Positions 1 through 6,506 of a stretch of DNA of 8,698 bases are shown here, piece after piece. The DNA is from Atribacterota bacterium (GTDB lineage: Bacteria > Atribacterota > Phoenicimicrobiia > Phoenicimicrobiales > Phoenicimicrobiaceae). Positions within the stretch are counted from its first letter, which is position 1, and every line of letters begins with the position of its first letter. A program made the position numbers and the translations under genes. The notes beneath the pieces were generated by a model, which was given only the letters and a program-made list of their open reading frames with translations, was not told where the DNA came from and did not search any database. The stretch lies in contig JAUVOA010000054.1 of assembly GCA_030599445.1 (NCBI GenBank), positions 1-8,698 on the forward strand, in the 5' to 3' direction.

Positions 1-1119
1 ATAAGTGGATTTCTGTTTTATAATGTTAGGGCAAATGGCAAGACTAATGAAGAGATGTTATTTGACAACTTAGAGCCTTTCTTTGAAGCTTTAAATTTGG
101 TAAGGTTTGAATACGTAAAAAAGGATATAGATTTAGATATAGTAATTCAAGGGGCTATAAGAGGTATGCTTAAAGCCCTTGACGATCCCTATACTCGTTA
201 TTTGGACCCCCAAGCCCTTAAAAGGGAGCAGGAAGATATGTTTTTAGGTCGTTTTGGAGGATTAGGGATAATTATCTCTATAAAAGATGACCAATTAACC
301 ATAATTTCTCCCATTGAGGATACCCCAGCCTATAGAGCAGGAATAAAAGCAGGAGATAAGATAGTGGAGATTGATGGAAAATCAACAGAAGGAATTGAGT
401 TAAATGAAGCAGTTGATATTTTAAGGGGGGAGAAAGGTACTGAGGTTATCTTGGGAATTAAGAGAGAGAATGTAGAGGAAGTTTTAGAAATTACCATAAT
501 CCGAGATATAATCGAGGTTAAAGCGGTAAAAAAGGAGGTAATGGGCAGGAATAATAACCTTGGCTATGTCCGAATTACTACTTTTAATGTGAATACCGAA
601 CCTGAATTAGAAGAAGTTTTAAATGAATTTAAAAAAGATAGTGATATTCAGGGGATTATTCTTGATTTACGTAATAATCCGGGAGGATTATTAGATAGTG
701 CTATAGAGGTATCCAGTAAATTTATAAAAGAAGGACCTGTTGTTCATATCAAAGATAGAGATGGGATAGTAGCTACTATAGAATCCAGAGGAAACAGATA
801 TCCCGAATGGCCTTTAATTGTGTTGATTAACGAGGGTAGTGCAAGTGCTTCGGAAATTGTAGCTGGAGCGGTTCAGGATTCTGGAAGAGGAAAATTGTTA
901 GGAGAGAGGACATTTGGCAAGGGAGTAGTTCAGCAAGTTTTTAATCTTTATGATGGTTCAGGAATTGCTATTACTACTTCTGAATATTATACCCCAAGTG
1001 AACGATCTATAAATCATATCGGTATTGAACCGGATATATTAGTAGAACCGGTAGAAGATAGCGAACAGGATATGCAATTAAATAAGGCGATACAATTATT
1101 GGAAGAAGAATTGAGATAG
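1..1119 (+). CDS. ctpA: S41 C-terminal processing peptidase (CtpA/Prc family), 5' end outside window
   Basis: Serine protease of family S41 that trims or degrades exported proteins from their C-terminus, acting outside the cytoplasmic membrane. The frame is open from base 1 without a stop, so the gene begins upstream; the first ATG at 55 is internal. The residues before it (ISGFLFYN...) look like the end of an N-terminal membrane segment or signal anchor. Counting from the ATG at 55: an N-terminal helical region with DDPYTRYLDP (43-52), a PDZ domain at about 65-150 (GRFGGLGI, then the AGIKAGDKI carboxylate-binding region), and the protease core at about 165-330. The core holds the LDLRNNPGG strand (204-211), GSASASE with the likely catalytic Ser264, and FGKG with Lys289; the 25-residue Ser-Lys spacing matches Prc. 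The C-terminus is complete at TAG. The next gene is a YibQ-like deacetylase, a common neighbour of ctpA in diderm genomes. Family assignment is firm; substrate unknown. Confidence 0.93.
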   Translation: MSGFLFYNVRANGKTNEEMLFDNLEPFFEALNLVRFEYVKKDIDLDIVIQGAIRGMLKALDDPYTRYLDPQALKREQEDMFLGRFGGLGIIISIKDDQLTIISPIEDTPAYRAGIKAGDKIVEIDGKSTEGIELNEAVDILRGEKGTEVILGIKRENVEEVLEITIIRDIIEVKAVKKEVMGRNNNLGYVRITTFNVNTEPELEEVLNEFKKDSDIQGIILDLRNNPGGLLDSAIEVSSKFIKEGPVVHIKDRDGIVATIESRGNRYPEWPLIVLINEGSASASEIVAGAVQDSGRGKLLGERTFGKGVVQQVFNLYDGSGIAITTSEYYTPSERSINHIGIEPDILVEPVEDSEQDMQLNKAIQLLEEELR

Positions 1120-1249
1120 TCGTTAGTGAGGAAAGATAAAGAAGAAAAGATAGTATTTATAGTCAATCAGTATATATTATATATAGTGGAGAAAATAGGA
1201 GTCAGAAACTAAAAATAATTAGTGTAGAGCGTGGAGCATAAAGGGGAAA

Positions 1250-1310
1250 GTTAATTGGTTAACGAGTTATTCTTAAACCAACTAACTATTTAACTAAATA
1301 ACCAACTAAC
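1250..1310. repeat. Degenerate GGTTA/TAACC inverted and direct repeat
   Basis: In the ctpA-deacetylase spacer, an 11-nt arm at 1250-1260 pairs with AACCAACTAAC at 1276-1286 (10 of 11 positions), and the latter is repeated exactly at 1300-1310. The same word family (GTTAA, GGTTA, CTAAC) recurs around the tRNA genes further on. No poly-T tract follows, so it does not look like an intrinsic terminator. The rest of the 213-nt spacer is AT-rich with nothing else I can support. Confidence 0.45.
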
Positions 1311-1332
1311 CAAAGATGAAAGGAATTTTATT

Positions 1333-2250
1333 TTGAAAAAGAGCCAAAGAGAAATTATAAATATTACTGCTTTAGTAATTATTTTGATCATAGCTTTTAA
1401 TATTTCTAATTTATTCAATAAGTCTATTAAGGATGAAAACAACCTTCGTAATACCCAAAACGCTAACCCAACGACTACTAATGAAATAGAGTTAGAAGTA
1501 AAGGAATTCGAAGAAACTATTTATGACAGCGAACAATATACAGATTTAATAGTTAATGATTTATCCTCTTCAGAGGAAGAGACAAACTTTTCACCTAAAG
1601 TAGCTTTTATAATAGATGATTTAGGATATGAAACAGAAGTGGCGAAAAAGATGATGGAATTGGAATTTCCTGTGGCACTATCTATATTACCTTTTCTCCA
1701 GTATTCTGAATTTATTGCCGAAGAAGGCAGAAAAAATAATCAGGAAATTATGTTACATTTACCGATGGAGCCTAATAATTCTGATGCTGACCCCGGACCT
1801 GGCGCAATTAAATCCTATATGTCGGAAGAAGAAAGCAGACAGGCTGTCAGAGACTGTATTTTAAATTTCCCTTATATTATAGGGGTTAATAATCACATGG
1901 GCTCAAAGATCACCGAAGATAGAGAAATAATGAAGATAATTTTAGAAGAAATTAGAGAATATAATTTATTTTTCATAGATAGTATAACCACTAAGGATTC
2001 CATTGCCTATGAAGTAGCCCAAGAGATGGAAATTAAGTCTGCAGTAAGGTCGGTCTTTTTGGATAATGAGAACGATATGGAATATATTAAAGGACAGATG
2101 GTAGATGTTCAAGAGACTGCCTTAAGAGAAGGGGAGGTTATTGCTATTGGTCATAGCCGGATAAATACTTTTTACGTACTGAAGAGAATGGTTCCTGAAT
2201 TAATTAAAGCTGGCATAGAAATAGTCCCGGTTTCAGAAATAGTTAAATAA
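1333..2250 (+). CDS. Divergent polysaccharide deacetylase (DUF610/YibQ family), membrane-anchored
   Basis: Belongs to the divergent polysaccharide deacetylase family (YibQ, NodB-like fold). Members are exported, and a role in peptidoglycan or envelope glycan processing is inferred; activity is poorly established. Start is TTG, with AAAGGA at 1319-1324 placed 8 nt upstream; the nearby ATG at 1316 is out of frame and stops after six codons. Residues 7-28 form one hydrophobic segment (uncleaved anchor or signal). Residues about 30-87 are a low-complexity acidic/Asn-rich linker, and the catalytic-type domain spans about 88-305. Conserved blocks visible: AFIIDDLG with Asp95-Asp96, LHLPMEP (141-147), GVNNHMGS with Asn187-His188, FIDSITT with Asp216, IGH (272-274), and a terminal EIVPVSEIV strand. 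Placement after a ctpA-type protease fits the envelope association of this family. No promoter or terminator is evident on either side. Confidence 0.88.
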   Translation: MKKSQREIINITALVIILIIAFNISNLFNKSIKDENNLRNTQNANPTTTNEIELEVKEFEETIYDSEQYTDLIVNDLSSSEEETNFSPKVAFIIDDLGYETEVAKKMMELEFPVALSILPFLQYSEFIAEEGRKNNQEIMLHLPMEPNNSDADPGPGAIKSYMSEEESRQAVRDCILNFPYIIGVNNHMGSKITEDREIMKIILEEIREYNLFFIDSITTKDSIAYEVAQEMEIKSAVRSVFLDNENDMEYIKGQMVDVQETALREGEVIAIGHSRINTFYVLKRMVPELIKAGIEIVPVSEIVK

Positions 2251-2364
2251 GTCCCTGTTAAAAATTTTGGATCCTTACTATCTATTTTCCAGAACCTACC
2301 CTCATGAAGTTAGGGGCACAAGTTTTATAAGAAAGACATTAGTAATATAAATGTTCTTCTATTA

Positions 2365-2429
2365 TTAGTGTAAACTTTTCTTCTTTTTTCTCTAGCTCTT
2401 TTTCTTCACGCAATACGCGATACGAATTT
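2365..2429. repeat. Dispersed repeat, short copy (two CGATACG-type heptamers)
   Basis: Shares four exact blocks, in the same order, with 6219-6352: TTAGTGTAAACTT (2365-2377), an 18-nt pyrimidine-rich block ending CTCTAGC (2379-2396), TCTTTTTCTTCAC (2397-2409) and a 20-nt block with two ATAC heptamers (2410-2429). This copy lacks about 50 nt between the first two blocks and has two heptamers instead of four. It lies in the same orientation as the other copy. Nature unknown; no coding capacity. Confidence 0.75.
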
Positions 2430-2451
2430 GGAATTTCCAATTTGTAAAAAA

Positions 2452-2480
2452 TTGTGTTATTAATGCTTTTGTATTATAAT
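2452..2480 (+). promoter_or_regulatory. Candidate sigma70-type promoter for gltX
   Basis: A perfect TATAAT at 2475-2480 lies 17 bp downstream of TTGTGT at 2452-2457, which matches only the TTG of the -35 consensus. It would give a leader of roughly 140 nt containing the bipartite-hairpin repeat. In AT-rich DNA such matches arise by chance, so this is only a candidate. Confidence 0.4.
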
Positions 2481-2523
2481 AATTTTGTTTCTTATTAAAA
2501 ATATTGTATAGCGTATAGTATAT

Positions 2524-2580
2524 GAAGCTCGATTCGTCGAGCTCGCATAAAAAATCGGGGCGGATAAATCCAACCCCTAC
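2524..2580. repeat. Bipartite-hairpin repeat element, copy 1
   Basis: The first module is GCTCGA-TTCG-TCGAGC (2527-2542), a perfect 6-bp stem. The second contains GGGGCGGATAAATCC followed by AACCCCTAC (2557-2580), where GGAT/ATCC and GGGG/CCCC can pair. The same two-module layout recurs at 6645-6704. The left end is degenerate (TATGAAG in place of GTAGGGG) while the right end keeps CCCCTAC. It resembles small non-coding REP/MITE-like elements. It lies 47 bp before the gltX start. Confidence 0.65.
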
Positions 2581-2581
2581 T

Positions 2582-2609
2582 ATTCACTAACGACCATTCA
2601 CTAACAACT
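2582..2609. repeat. Two-unit 14-nt tandem repeat (ATTCACTAAC)
   Basis: ATTCACTAAC occurs at 2582-2591 and again at 2596-2605 with a 14-nt period. The 11-mer TCACTAACGAC at 2584-2594 also occurs in reverse complement at 1119-1129, directly after the ctpA stop, so the deacetylase gene is flanked by inverted copies. Confidence 0.5.
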
Positions 2610-2627
2610 AATAAAGGTGGAGGAAAA

Positions 2628-4118
2628 ATGGAGGATAATAAAATTAGAGTTAGGTTTGCTCCCAGCCCAACTGGTTATTTACATATCGGGGGAGCTCGAA
2701 CGGCTTTATTTAATTGGCTTTATGCCAGACATTATAAGGGGACTTTTGTTTTGCGCATTGAAGATACCGATCAAGTAAGGTCTACTGAAAAAGCAGTAAA
2801 TGTGATACTGGAAGGTATGAAATGGTTGGGTTTAGATTGGGATGAAGGTCCGGGAAAAGGTGGGGAATATGGTCCCTATTATCAGATGAAGCGCTTACAC
2901 ATTTATCAGGAATATACGGAAAAACTTTTAAAAGATGAAAAAGCGTATTGTTGTTATTGTACCAGAGAAGAACTGGCTAATAGTAGAGAAAAACAAGTAA
3001 GAGAAAATAAATCTCTTAAATATGATAAACATTGTTTGAACCTTAGTGAAGAGGAAAAGAAAAGATATGAAACAGAAGGTAGAAAACCGGTAATAAGACT
3101 TAAAATTCCCGCAAAAAAAATTGTATTTAATGATTTATTAAGGGGTGAAGTAACTTTTGACGGTGAGCTGTTAAGTGATTTTGTAATTATGAAATCAGGA
3201 GGAATTCCTACTTATAATTACGCGGTAGTCATTGATGATGCCTTAATGAAAATTACCGACGTTATGAGAGGGGATGACCATATTTCTAACACTCCCAAAC
3301 AGATAGTAATATATGAAGCCTTGGGACTTGATGTACCAAAATTTGCTCATATCCCTATGATTATGGGGCAAGACCACTCCAGGCTGAGTAAGCGTCATGG
3401 GGCAACTTCAGTTATGGAATATAAAAAGGTGGGTTATATGCCGGAGGCGGTAGTAAACTATATTGCGCATTTAGGTTGGTCTCCTGGTGATGAAAGAGAG
3501 ATATTCACAAAAGAAGAATTAATTAAAGAGTTTAGTTTGGATAAAATTTCCAAACACGCCGCTGTTTTCAGCATGGAAAAACTAAATTGGTTTAATAGTG
3601 AATATTTAAAGAATATGTCGATCGATTCCTTAACCAAAACGCTTCTTCCCTTTCTTAAAGAAGCTAATTATATTGAAAATGAAGAAAGTCTTTCTCCGGC
3701 AAAAATTGAGTACATAAAAGAAGTACTAAAATTGATGCAGGGAAGGATTAAAAATTTCTCCCAGTTTATCGATTATGCAGACTATTTTTTTATGGATAAA
3801 ATAAATATTGAATCCCAAGCCTTTGATAGCGTATTAAACAAAGAAGGTGTAGTAGGTATTTTGCAGGCTTTAAAGAAAAAGCTTTCTACCCTTAAGTGCT
3901 GGAACGAAGAAAGTATTGAAAATGCAGTAAGAGAAGTTGCCTCTTCTTTACAAATAAAGGGCGGCCAAATAATCCATCCTACTCGGGTTGCGCTTAGCGG
4001 TAAAAAAGTAGGTCCTGGTTTGTTTGAATTAATGGTTGTGTTAAGTCAGAACAAGACTGTTAAACGTTTAAAAGAAGCTATAGAAAAAATAGAAGATGCG
4101 AAAAAAATAAGTAATTAG
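2628..4118 (+). CDS. gltX: Glutamyl-tRNA synthetase (class I)
   Basis: Charges tRNA-Glu with glutamate in the cytoplasm; in bacteria without GlnRS a non-discriminating form also charges tRNA-Gln before GatCAB converts Glu to Gln. The ATG follows AAAGGTGGAGG, a strong ribosome-binding site. The 496-residue length is normal. The Rossmann catalytic domain opens with RFAPSPTGYLHIGGARTALFNW, carrying the HIGH-type signature HIGG (19-22), then RIEDTD (43-48). The second class I signature is SRLSKRHG (251-258). A zinc-type cluster is visible as Cys109-x-Cys111-x24-Cys136, the spacing of three cysteine ligands in the E. coli enzyme; the fourth ligand position (138) is Asn here, with a His at 135 instead. 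The C-terminal helical anticodon-binding domain (about 325-490) ends with HPTRVALSGKKVGPGLFELM, typical of the family. tRNA-Gln(CTG) follows 54 bp downstream and tRNA-Glu(CTC) beyond it, with no terminator until 4584, so co-transcription with its substrates is plausible. Whether it discriminates Gln from Glu tRNA cannot be read by eye. Confidence 0.97.
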   Translation: MEDNKIRVRFAPSPTGYLHIGGARTALFNWLYARHYKGTFVLRIEDTDQVRSTEKAVNVILEGMKWLGLDWDEGPGKGGEYGPYYQMKRLHIYQEYTEKLLKDEKAYCCYCTREELANSREKQVRENKSLKYDKHCLNLSEEEKKRYETEGRKPVIRLKIPAKKIVFNDLLRGEVTFDGELLSDFVIMKSGGIPTYNYAVVIDDALMKITDVMRGDDHISNTPKQIVIYEALGLDVPKFAHIPMIMGQDHSRLSKRHGATSVMEYKKVGYMPEAVVNYIAHLGWSPGDEREIFTKEELIKEFSLDKISKHAAVFSMEKLNWFNSEYLKNMSIDSLTKTLLPFLKEANYIENEESLSPAKIEYIKEVLKLMQGRIKNFSQFIDYADYFFMDKINIESQAFDSVLNKEGVVGILQALKKKLSTLKCWNEESIENAVREVASSLQIKGGQIIHPTRVALSGKKVGPGLFELMVVLSQNKTVKRLKEAIEKIEDAKKISN

Positions 4119-4172
4119 ACTTTTCAAATAACACGATTTAGTATAAAATAAAAAAAGAAAAAAATGTAGAGT

Positions 4173-4246
4173 TGAGGGATCGTCTAGTGGTAGGACACCA
4201 GACTCTGGATCTGGGAGCGGTGGTTCGAGCCCACCTCCCTCAGCCA
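4173..4246 (+). tRNA. tRNA-Gln (anticodon CTG), CCA encoded
   Basis: Full cloverleaf: acceptor TGAGGGA (4173-4179) pairs with TCCCTCA (4236-4242), then discriminator G and encoded CCA. D arm is GTC/GAC around a GG-containing loop. Anticodon stem CCAGA/TCTGG carries loop CTCTGGA with anticodon CTG at 4205-4207 (codon CAG). T stem GGTGG/CCACC carries loop TTCGAGC. The first acceptor pair is U1-A72, a feature of bacterial tRNA-Gln known as a GatCAB recognition element. It lies 54 bp after gltX. Confidence 0.96.
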
Positions 4247-4254
4247 TTTTCATT

Positions 4255-4292
4255 AGTTAACTGTCTAGATGGTTACCTGGTTAGCTGGTTAA
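4255..4292. repeat. GGTTA repeat with 8-nt period
   Basis: Directly after tRNA-Gln, GGTTA recurs at 4271, 4279 and 4287 with an exact 8-nt period (GGTTACCT, GGTTAGCT, GGTTAAAA), preceded by AGTTAACTG. It shares its word family with the repeats at 1250-1310 and 4434-4474. Confidence 0.5.
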
Positions 4293-4433
4293 AAAAGGCA
4301 AAGAAAACAAAAAGAATGCAATAATAAATAGCATTGAGTAAAAACAGTATATAAAACAAGTAGGAGCTGATCTTGTGTCTGCCCATAATAGGAGAGAAGT
4401 ATAAAAACTTAAAAGATGTAAGGTAATTTAGCA

Positions 4434-4461
4434 AATTAGCTAATTGATGAATTAGCTAATT
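4434..4461. repeat. Duplicated 12-bp palindrome AATTAGCTAATT
   Basis: The perfect palindrome AATTAGCTAATT occurs at 4434-4445 and 4450-4461, separated by GATG, and is followed by TGGTCAATTGGTT up to the start of tRNA-Glu. It could fold several ways, or be a tandem protein-binding site. No flanking promoter elements are convincing. The rest of the 229-nt inter-tRNA spacer shows no supported gene. Confidence 0.55.
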
Positions 4462-4475
4462 GGTCAATTGGTTCC

Positions 4476-4550
4476 GGCGCAATCGAATAGTGGTTAATTC
4501 AGCTGGCTCTCAATCAGCAAACGGGGGTTCAATTCCCCCTTGCGCCACCA
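4476..4550 (+). tRNA. tRNA-Glu (anticodon CTC), CCA encoded
   Basis: Acceptor GGCGCAA (4476-4482) pairs with TTGCGCC (4540-4546), discriminator A, CCA encoded at 4548-4550. D arm is GAAT/ATTC with a GG-containing loop. Anticodon stem GCTGG/TCAGC (closing G-U) has loop CTCTCAA with anticodon CTC at 4509-4511 (codon GAG). T stem GGGGG/CCCCC has loop TTCAATT. A second tRNA recognised by GluRS thus lies beside gltX. It has a G1-C72 pair, unlike the tRNA-Gln. Confidence 0.94.
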
Positions 4551-4583
4551 ATTTTTCATAAAGTAAAATATAGATTTAATCTG

Positions 4584-4607
4584 AGCAGGAACTACCTGCT
4601 TTTTTTA
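4584..4607 (+). terminator. Intrinsic terminator after tRNA-Glu
   Basis: The 6-bp stem AGCAGG (4584-4589) / CCTGCT (4595-4600) with loop AACTA runs directly into seven T residues (4600-4606). It closes the gltX-tRNA block 34 nt after the tRNA-Glu CCA. Confidence 0.85.
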
Positions 4608-4720
4608 TAATATCAACAGAATTTATAGAAGAGAATTAAAATAACTAAAGATAAATTTATATTTTGGAATATAAAATATAATATCGACCGATAAAATTGA
4701 TAAGACAAAAGAGGAATAAA

Positions 4721-5194
4721 ATGAACAATAATAATATTTTTTTAAGTAAAGAAGGCTTGAAGAATTTAAAAGAAGAAATAAAGTATTTAGAGGGAGAAAA
4801 AAGAAAAAAGATACAAGAGGATATTGGCCGGGCCTTAGAATACGGAGATATAACCGAGAATGCAGAATATAATATTGCTCAGGAAGCTCAACGTATGAAC
4901 GAAATAAATATTGTTAGATTAAAGCAAAAGTTAAGTCGGGCTAAAATAGTAGACGAAGATTGCTATACGGAAGGAATTGGTATTGGCACAACTGTAAAGC
5001 TAAAAAATTTAAGTTCCGGAGAAGAAATTAAATTTATCTTTGTCCCGGACGACCAAATAGATTTCGCTCATAACAAGATATCTATAGGTTCTCCCTTAGG
5101 GCAAGCCTTTTTAGGTCACCATGAGGGAGAAGATGTTGAGATCGAAGTTCCTATCGGAATATTAAGATACAAAATATTAAAAATTTTAAAATGA
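4721..5194 (+). CDS. greA: Transcription elongation factor GreA
   Basis: Binds RNA polymerase through the secondary channel and stimulates cleavage of the backtracked RNA 3' end, rescuing stalled complexes. From ATG 4721 the product is 157 residues, the usual GreA length. GAGG at 4711-4714 is 6 nt upstream, so I prefer this ATG to the in-frame TTG at 4697, which would add eight residues (MIRQKRNK) across the ribosome-binding site. The N-terminal coiled coil spans about 9-75; its tip carries the signature ALEYGDITENAEY with acidic Asp43 and Glu46 matching the catalytic acidic pair. The C-terminal FKBP-like domain (about 82-157) contains IGSPLGQAFLGHHEGEDVEIEVP, the conserved GreA block. A TATAAT at 4677-4682 may be the -10 of its own promoter, but no good -35 is visible. 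The stop overlaps the next start (ATGA), implying translational coupling. Confidence 0.95.
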   Translation: MNNNNIFLSKEGLKNLKEEIKYLEGEKRKKIQEDIGRALEYGDITENAEYNIAQEAQRMNEINIVRLKQKLSRAKIVDEDCYTEGIGIGTTVKLKNLSSGEEIKFIFVPDDQIDFAHNKISIGSPLGQAFLGHHEGEDVEIEVPIGILRYKILKILK

Positions 5195-6222
5195 AAACCA
5201 AAACATTAAAGATAAATCCCAAAAAAATAGATTTAGCCAAGATTAAAATAGCTGCAGAAGAAATAAAAAAAGGTAACTTGGTGGCTTTTCCTACTGAAAC
5301 AGTCTATGGATTGGGGGCAGATGCCCTCAATGAGAAAGCGGTTGGGAAAATATTTCAAGCCAAAGGAAGACCATTCAATGATCCTTTAATTGCTCATATT
5401 GCCGATATAAAAGAATTGTATAGATTGTCCAAGCAAGTTCCCCCGGTAGCTTTAAAATTAGCTAAAGTATTTTGGCCGGGGGCCCTTACCTTAGTTCTTA
5501 AAAAATCTGAATTAATTTCTGATATTGTTACTGCCGGTTTAGATACGATTGCAATAAGAATACCGGCGGATAAAATTGCCTTAAGCTTAATTAGAGAAGC
5601 CAAAACTCCCATAGCAGCTCCCAGTGCCAATCTTTTTGGAAGGACAAGCCCCACTACTGCTCAACACGTAGCCGATGATTTAGACGGTAAAATAGAGATG
5701 ATTATTGATGGAGGAAAAACTAAAGTAGGGGTAGAATCTACTGTTCTTGATATAACCGCTAAACCCATCCAGGTACTGAGGGCAGGGGGGATATCAGTGG
5801 AAAAATTAAAAGAAGTAATTGGCCAGGTAAAAATAAGTAAGGAGTTAGAAGAAGGTTTTCGTTCTCCAGGAATGCTAAACAGTCATTATTCTCCTCAAGC
5901 AAAACTAATTTTAGTGGAAGAAAAAGGGGAATCCGAGGTAGAAGAAGTTCGTCAGTTGGCTTCTGAATATAAGGCAAAAGGATTTAAAGTGGGGATAATG
6001 GCTAAAGAAGAAAATCAAAACAAATATAATGGATTTGAGGTTAAGGTTATAGGTAAGGGTACTGAATTAGAGATATGTGCGGCAAATCTCTTCGCTATTT
6101 TAAGGAGTTTTGATAAAGAAGGATTTGAGATTATTATTGCTGAAGGATTAGAAGAGCAGGGCTTGGGTCTGGCTATTATGGAGAGATTAAGAAAAGCCGC
6201 TGTTCCTAAATACGAATGTTAG
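5191..6222 (+). CDS. L-threonylcarbamoyladenylate synthase (Sua5/YwlC)
   Basis: Makes threonylcarbamoyl-AMP from threonine, bicarbonate and ATP, the first step of t6A37 modification of ANN-decoding tRNAs; cytoplasmic. The 343 residues fit the long, two-domain Sua5/YwlC form, not the short TsaC form. The YrdC-type catalytic domain spans about 15-205, with FPTETVYGLGADA (33-45), AKGRPFNDPL (57-66), FWPGALTLVL (94-103), APSAN (143-147), and the GVESTVLD block followed by RAGG (197-200). The linker SPGMLNSHYSP (225-235) matches the conserved PGM..HY.P motif. The C-terminal Sua5 domain (about 236-343) ends with GLGLAIMERLRKAA, also conserved. The ATG overlaps the greA TGA by 4 nt and has no obvious Shine-Dalgarno of its own, which suggests coupling. 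No terminator immediately follows; the first is the attenuator terminator at 6578. A dispersed repeat starts across its stop codon. Confidence 0.95.
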   Translation: MKTKTLKINPKKIDLAKIKIAAEEIKKGNLVAFPTETVYGLGADALNEKAVGKIFQAKGRPFNDPLIAHIADIKELYRLSKQVPPVALKLAKVFWPGALTLVLKKSELISDIVTAGLDTIAIRIPADKIALSLIREAKTPIAAPSANLFGRTSPTTAQHVADDLDGKIEMIIDGGKTKVGVESTVLDITAKPIQVLRAGGISVEKLKEVIGQVKISKELEEGFRSPGMLNSHYSPQAKLILVEEKGESEVEEVRQLASEYKAKGFKVGIMAKEENQNKYNGFEVKVIGKGTELEICAANLFAILRSFDKEGFEIIIAEGLEEQGLGLAIMERLRKAAVPKYEC

Positions 6223-6352
6223 TGTAAACTTTAATGGGGTAGTTAGACAAAGAAAAGAATATTTATTGCTCTTGTTTTCCTATCTTCTTTTTTCTCTAGC
6301 GTTTTTCTTTTTCTTCACACGATACTCGATACGCAATACGCGATACGAATTT
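6219..6352. repeat. Dispersed repeat, long copy (four CGATACG-type heptamers)
   Basis: This longer copy of the element at 2365-2429 has its first block TTAGTGTAAACTT (6219-6231) overlapping the stop codon of the Sua5/YwlC gene. About 50 nt of extra sequence (6232-6282) precedes the shared 18-nt pyrimidine block (6283-6300). It ends with four ATAC-centred 7-mers in tandem (6320-6347: CGATACT, CGATACG, CAATACG, CGATACG) against two in the other copy. It ends just before the -35 box of the aromatic leader promoter. Confidence 0.75.
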
Positions 6353-6357
6353 AATAT

Positions 6358-6386
6358 TTGACAGAATTAGAAGAGTATGCTAATAT
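6358..6386 (+). promoter_or_regulatory. Promoter of the aromatic leader/aroH operon
   Basis: A consensus -35 TTGACA (6358-6363), a 17-bp spacer and TAATAT (6381-6386) preceded by the extended -10 TG at 6378-6379 form the best sigma70-type promoter in the window. The start would fall near 6392-6394, only a few bases before the Shine-Dalgarno of the leader peptide, as is common for attenuation leaders. Confidence 0.72.
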
Positions 6387-6413
6387 TTTAAAAAATGTTA
6401 AGGAGTAGACAAG

Positions 6414-6506
6414 GTGGCTATAAATAGAGAATTTACTAAATCAATAAATTCCTTTAATTTTTATTACTACTTTTATACCACCGATGTTTATGCCTTAACA
6501 TCTTAG
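6414..6506 (+). CDS. Phe/Tyr-rich leader peptide of the aro operon attenuator
   Basis: A short open frame of 30 codons starts at GTG 6414, with AAGGAG (6400-6405) placed 8 nt upstream, and ends at TAG 6504-6506. Nine of 30 residues are aromatic (F7, F14, F16, Y17, Y18, Y19, F20, Y21, Y26); residues 14-21 read FNFYYYFY, and no Trp is present. Like the pheA and trp leader peptides, it is presumably a sensor whose translation is read out and not a functional protein. Mutually exclusive RNA hairpins begin at 6480, one codon after the aromatic run, and an intrinsic terminator follows. Downstream genes are chorismate mutase, DAHP synthase and EPSP synthase, the pathway to Phe and Tyr. A small hairpin GAATTTA/TAAATTC (6429-6435/6445-6451) lies within it. 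Translation is inferred from the ribosome-binding site and context. Confidence 0.8.
   Translation: MAINREFTKSINSFNFYYYFYTTDVYALTS

Larger units (their letters stand above)
2251..2627. other. Repeat-rich 377-nt spacer before gltX
   Basis: This gene-free stretch holds, in order: unassigned AT-rich sequence, one copy of the CGATACG-ended dispersed repeat (2365-2429), a small dyad TTGGAATTTCCAA at 2428-2440, a candidate promoter (2452-2480), a bipartite-hairpin repeat (2524-2580), and a 14-nt tandem repeat running up to the gltX ribosome-binding site. I see no open frame with a ribosome-binding site and no poly-T terminator for the upstream deacetylase gene. Confidence 0.6.

Noticed and set aside
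4119..4172. Separate promoter for tRNA-Gln using TATAAA at 4142-4147
   Set aside because: No acceptable -35 at 16-18 bp; such hexamers are common in this AT-rich DNA.
4068..4253. Reverse-strand open frame of 61 codons reading GGLEPPLPDPESGVLP
   Set aside because: It is the antisense of tRNA-Gln plus the gltX end; such peptides are a well-known artefact of translating tRNA genes.
4697..4720. TTG at 4697 as the greA start
   Set aside because: The eight-residue extension spans the ribosome-binding site of the ATG at 4721, which gives the standard GreA length.
5394..5977. Reverse-strand open frames inside the Sua5/YwlC gene (5394-5654 and 5759-5977)
   Set aside because: They lie wholly within a confidently identified gene on the plus strand, with no family resemblance.
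6320..6347. Short CRISPR-like array
   Set aside because: The units are 7 nt with no spacers; this is a simple tandem repeat, and no cas genes are present.
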